From Oceanicola sp. S124 (GTDB taxonomy: Bacteria; Pseudomonadota; Alphaproteobacteria; Rhodobacterales; Rhodobacteraceae), in NCBI RefSeq assembly GCF_000220565.1, contig NZ_AFPM01000170.1, positions 1 to 58,109 of the forward strand: 58,109 bases of DNA, read 5' to 3'. This document shows positions 56,572 to 58,109 of the stretch, in pieces. Each line of letters opens with the position of its first letter. Within the stretch, counting starts at the first letter, position 1. The notes beneath the pieces were generated by a model that saw nothing but the letters and a program-made list of their open reading frames with translations, searched no databases and had not been told where the DNA came from. The translations under genes were made by a program, and so were the position numbers.

Positions 56572-57939
56572 CTATTTTTCCAGCGCGGCGCGGGCCTGCG
56601 GGATGACGGTGCGCCAGAGCCGGGTCATCATGGTCAGCGCCGCCAGCGTCAACCCGGCGGCCAGGCCCAGCCAGACGCCAACCCCGCCCAGCCCCAGCTT
56701 CAAACCCAGCAGCCAAGCGGCGGGCACCCCCACGATCCAGTAGCTGACCCCGGCGAAGATCATCGGCCAGCGGGTGTCCTGCAAGCCGCGCAGCAGGCCA
56801 AGCGCCATGACCTGCATGGCATCGACCAGCTGGAATACCGCCGCCGCAATCAGCAATCCGCGCACCACGGCGACGATCTCGTCGCGCGTTTTGGCGTCCG
56901 GATCCAGGAAGGGTCCGACCAGCAGCTCGGGCACCGCCACGAAGAGGATGCTCGAGACGATCACCGTCAGCAGTGACAGCGCGATGGCCACATGGGCGCC
57001 GCGCACCATGTCGTCCATCTCTGCGCGCCCATGGGCGCTGCCGGCACGGATCGTCGCGGCCTGGCTGAAGCCGAGGTGGATCATGAAGATCAGCGAGGTG
57101 ATCTGCAGCGCGATCCCGTGGGCGGTCAGCGCGGTTTCCCCCAGCCTGCCCATCAGGATCGAGGAGGCGGCGAACAGGCCGACCTCGGCCACCAGGGTCA
57201 GCCCGATCGGCCAGCCGAGGTGGAAGACCCGGGCGATGCTCTCGGGGTCGGGCCGCCAGAGCCTCTGGAACAGCGCCTGCTCGGGCAGGACCCGCTGCAC
57301 GTAGCCGACGAGGAACAGCAGCGTCGCCACATGCATCAGCACGGAAGAGATCGCCGCGCCGCGAATGCCCAGCTCGGGAAAGCCCCAGGCGCCGAAGATC
57401 AACGCGTAATTGGCAATGCCGTTGACCACCAGCGCCACCAGCATGACCACCAGCACCACCCGCGTGCGTTCCAGCGCGGCGAGGTAGCTTTTCAGCACCA
57501 TGGCGCCGAGCGCCGGGAAGATGCCCCAGGCGAGGATATCGAGATACTGCCCCGCCAGCGCCGCGATCTCGGGGGTCTGGCCGGTGGCCAGGAAGATCGC
57601 CTCGGCCGAGAGCAGCACCGGCATCGCCAGCACGCCGCCGCCAAGCGCCAGCCACAGCGCCATGCGGGTCAGCCGCCGCGCCTGGGTGGTGTCGCCCCGC
57701 GCCTCGGCCCCGGCGACCAGGGGGGACAGGCCGATGGCGAATCCGCTGGCCGCCAGGAACAGCACGACGAAAAGGCCCGCGGCCAGGGTCTCGGCCGCCA
57801 GGGTGATGGGATCGTACCAGCCCAGCATGGCCGCATCGACCAGCGTCAGGGCGTTCTGTGCCAGCTGGCTGCCCGCCAGAGGCAGGCCCAGTACCAGCAC
57901 CTGGCGCAGGTGGCGCCCGTATGGAAGCGGAGATGTCAT
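56572..57939 (-). CDS. MATE-family multidrug/sodium antiporter
   Basis: A 455-residue protein with 12 helices. The first repeat starts 'LRQVLVLGLPLAGSQLAQNALTLVDAAMLGWYDPITLAAETLAAG', with the conserved Pro and Asp of the N-lobe, and the second lobe is 'ALTAHGIALQITSLIFMIHLGFSQAATIRAGSAHGRAEMDDMVRGAH'. It is of NorM type and exports cationic compounds in exchange for Na+ or H+. It is convergent with the hypothetical gene at 56082. Confidence 0.93.
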   Translation of the reverse strand: MTSPLPYGRHLRQVLVLGLPLAGSQLAQNALTLVDAAMLGWYDPITLAAETLAAGLFVVLFLAASGFAIGLSPLVAGAEARGDTTQARRLTRMALWLALGGGVLAMPVLLSAEAIFLATGQTPEIAALAGQYLDILAWGIFPALGAMVLKSYLAALERTRVVLVVMLVALVVNGIANYALIFGAWGFPELGIRGAAISSVLMHVATLLFLVGYVQRVLPEQALFQRLWRPDPESIARVFHLGWPIGLTLVAEVGLFAASSILMGRLGETALTAHGIALQITSLIFMIHLGFSQAATIRAGSAHGRAEMDDMVRGAHVAIALSLLTVIVSSILFVAVPELLVGPFLDPDAKTRDEIVAVVRGLLIAAAVFQLVDAMQVMALGLLRGLQDTRWPMIFAGVSYWIVGVPAAWLLGLKLGLGGVGVWLGLAAGLTLAALTMMTRLWRTVIPQARAALEK

Positions 57940-58070
57940 CCCTCTCCCTTAGGGGGCGGACCGATTTTCGGCAAGGCTGGGCGTTGCCAGGGCCCGCGCC
58001 CCTTTTCCCCGCCCGCGCGCACTGACATAATGGCGCGATCAAGAACAACACGAGCAGCCGGGAACACCAG

Positions 58071-58109
58071 ATGGCCGACGATCTTCTGAAGGGCGCCGAG
58101 GCGCAGACC
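58071..58109 (+). CDS. Start of a gene cut by the window end
   Basis: An ATG at 58071 opens a plus-strand frame, 'MADDLLKGAEAQT', to the last base. The gap of 130 bases after the divergent MATE start could hold its promoter. Thirteen codons are too few to identify the product. Confidence 0.4.
   Translation, partial: MADDLLKGAEAQT

Overview
The window is GC-rich, densely coded chromosomal DNA from an alphaproteobacterium, most likely a member of the Rhodobacterales (Paracoccus/Rhodobacter-like). Supporting signs are the ruvCAB-ybgC-tolQRAB-pal-cpoB-tilS-ftsH order, a 65-residue DUF1127 protein, a CDP-alcohol phosphatidylcholine synthase, a DUF484-xerC pair and a quinol oxidase operon that carries its own SURF1. 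I see no rRNA, tRNA, CRISPR array, insertion sequence, prophage or replication origin.

Layout. 1-7.7 kb: a drug exporter (cut by the window edge) divergent from a MarR regulator, a GNAT enzyme, a frameshifted ligase-associated DEXH helicase followed by its nuclease partner PdeM, a gene-poor stretch, a complete 24-residue membrane micro-gene, and a MOSC protein. 7.8-20 kb (minus strand): ftsH, tilS, cpoB, pal, tolBARQ, ybgC, an unknown conserved gene, ruvBAC. 20-33.5 kb: DUF1127, prmA, an MFS gene, priA, fructose-6-phosphate aldolase, DUF484-xerC, pcs, a hydrolase, another MFS gene, thrS. 33.8-34.6 kb: a decayed SMR exporter and a glyoxalase-fold gene. 34.7-38.8 kb: an ECF sigma factor with an NrsF-type membrane anti-sigma, divergent from a four-gene bufferin operon (DUF2282 precursor, DUF692/MNIO enzyme, DUF2063 partner, DoxX). 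38.7-43.8 kb: small membrane and secreted proteins, a cold-shock protein, a broken membrane gene and thyX. 44-46.5 kb: a surface-lipoprotein and Slam pair (type XI secretion). 46.6-48.4 kb: gloA, DUF1194, MarR. 49-53.9 kb: cyoABCD plus SURF1. 54-58.1 kb: sdhE, an XRE regulator, an aspartate aminotransferase, an unknown gene, a MATE exporter and the first codons of a further gene.

The most striking module is the sigma/NrsF/bufferin locus. Both divergent units carry the same promoter, GTAACG-N16-CGAA, which closely matches the motif I recall for Caulobacter SigF (GTAACC-N16-CGAA). The NrsF protein has cysteines at 131 and 181. Together they read as a self-contained metal-stress circuit: the sigma factor is released from a membrane anti-sigma, switches on its own operon, and drives a periplasmic, post-translationally modified copper-binding peptide. 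Other points of note are the Slam pair, a micro-protein gene with its own EcfG-type promoter, ribosome site and terminator, a cluster of strong dyads in front of the quinol oxidase operon, and two families of dispersed palindromes.

Two otherwise intact genes (ftsH and the DEXH helicase) each carry one extra base. One of these lies in a run of seven A, so base-level errors in the assembly should be excluded before either is called mutated.
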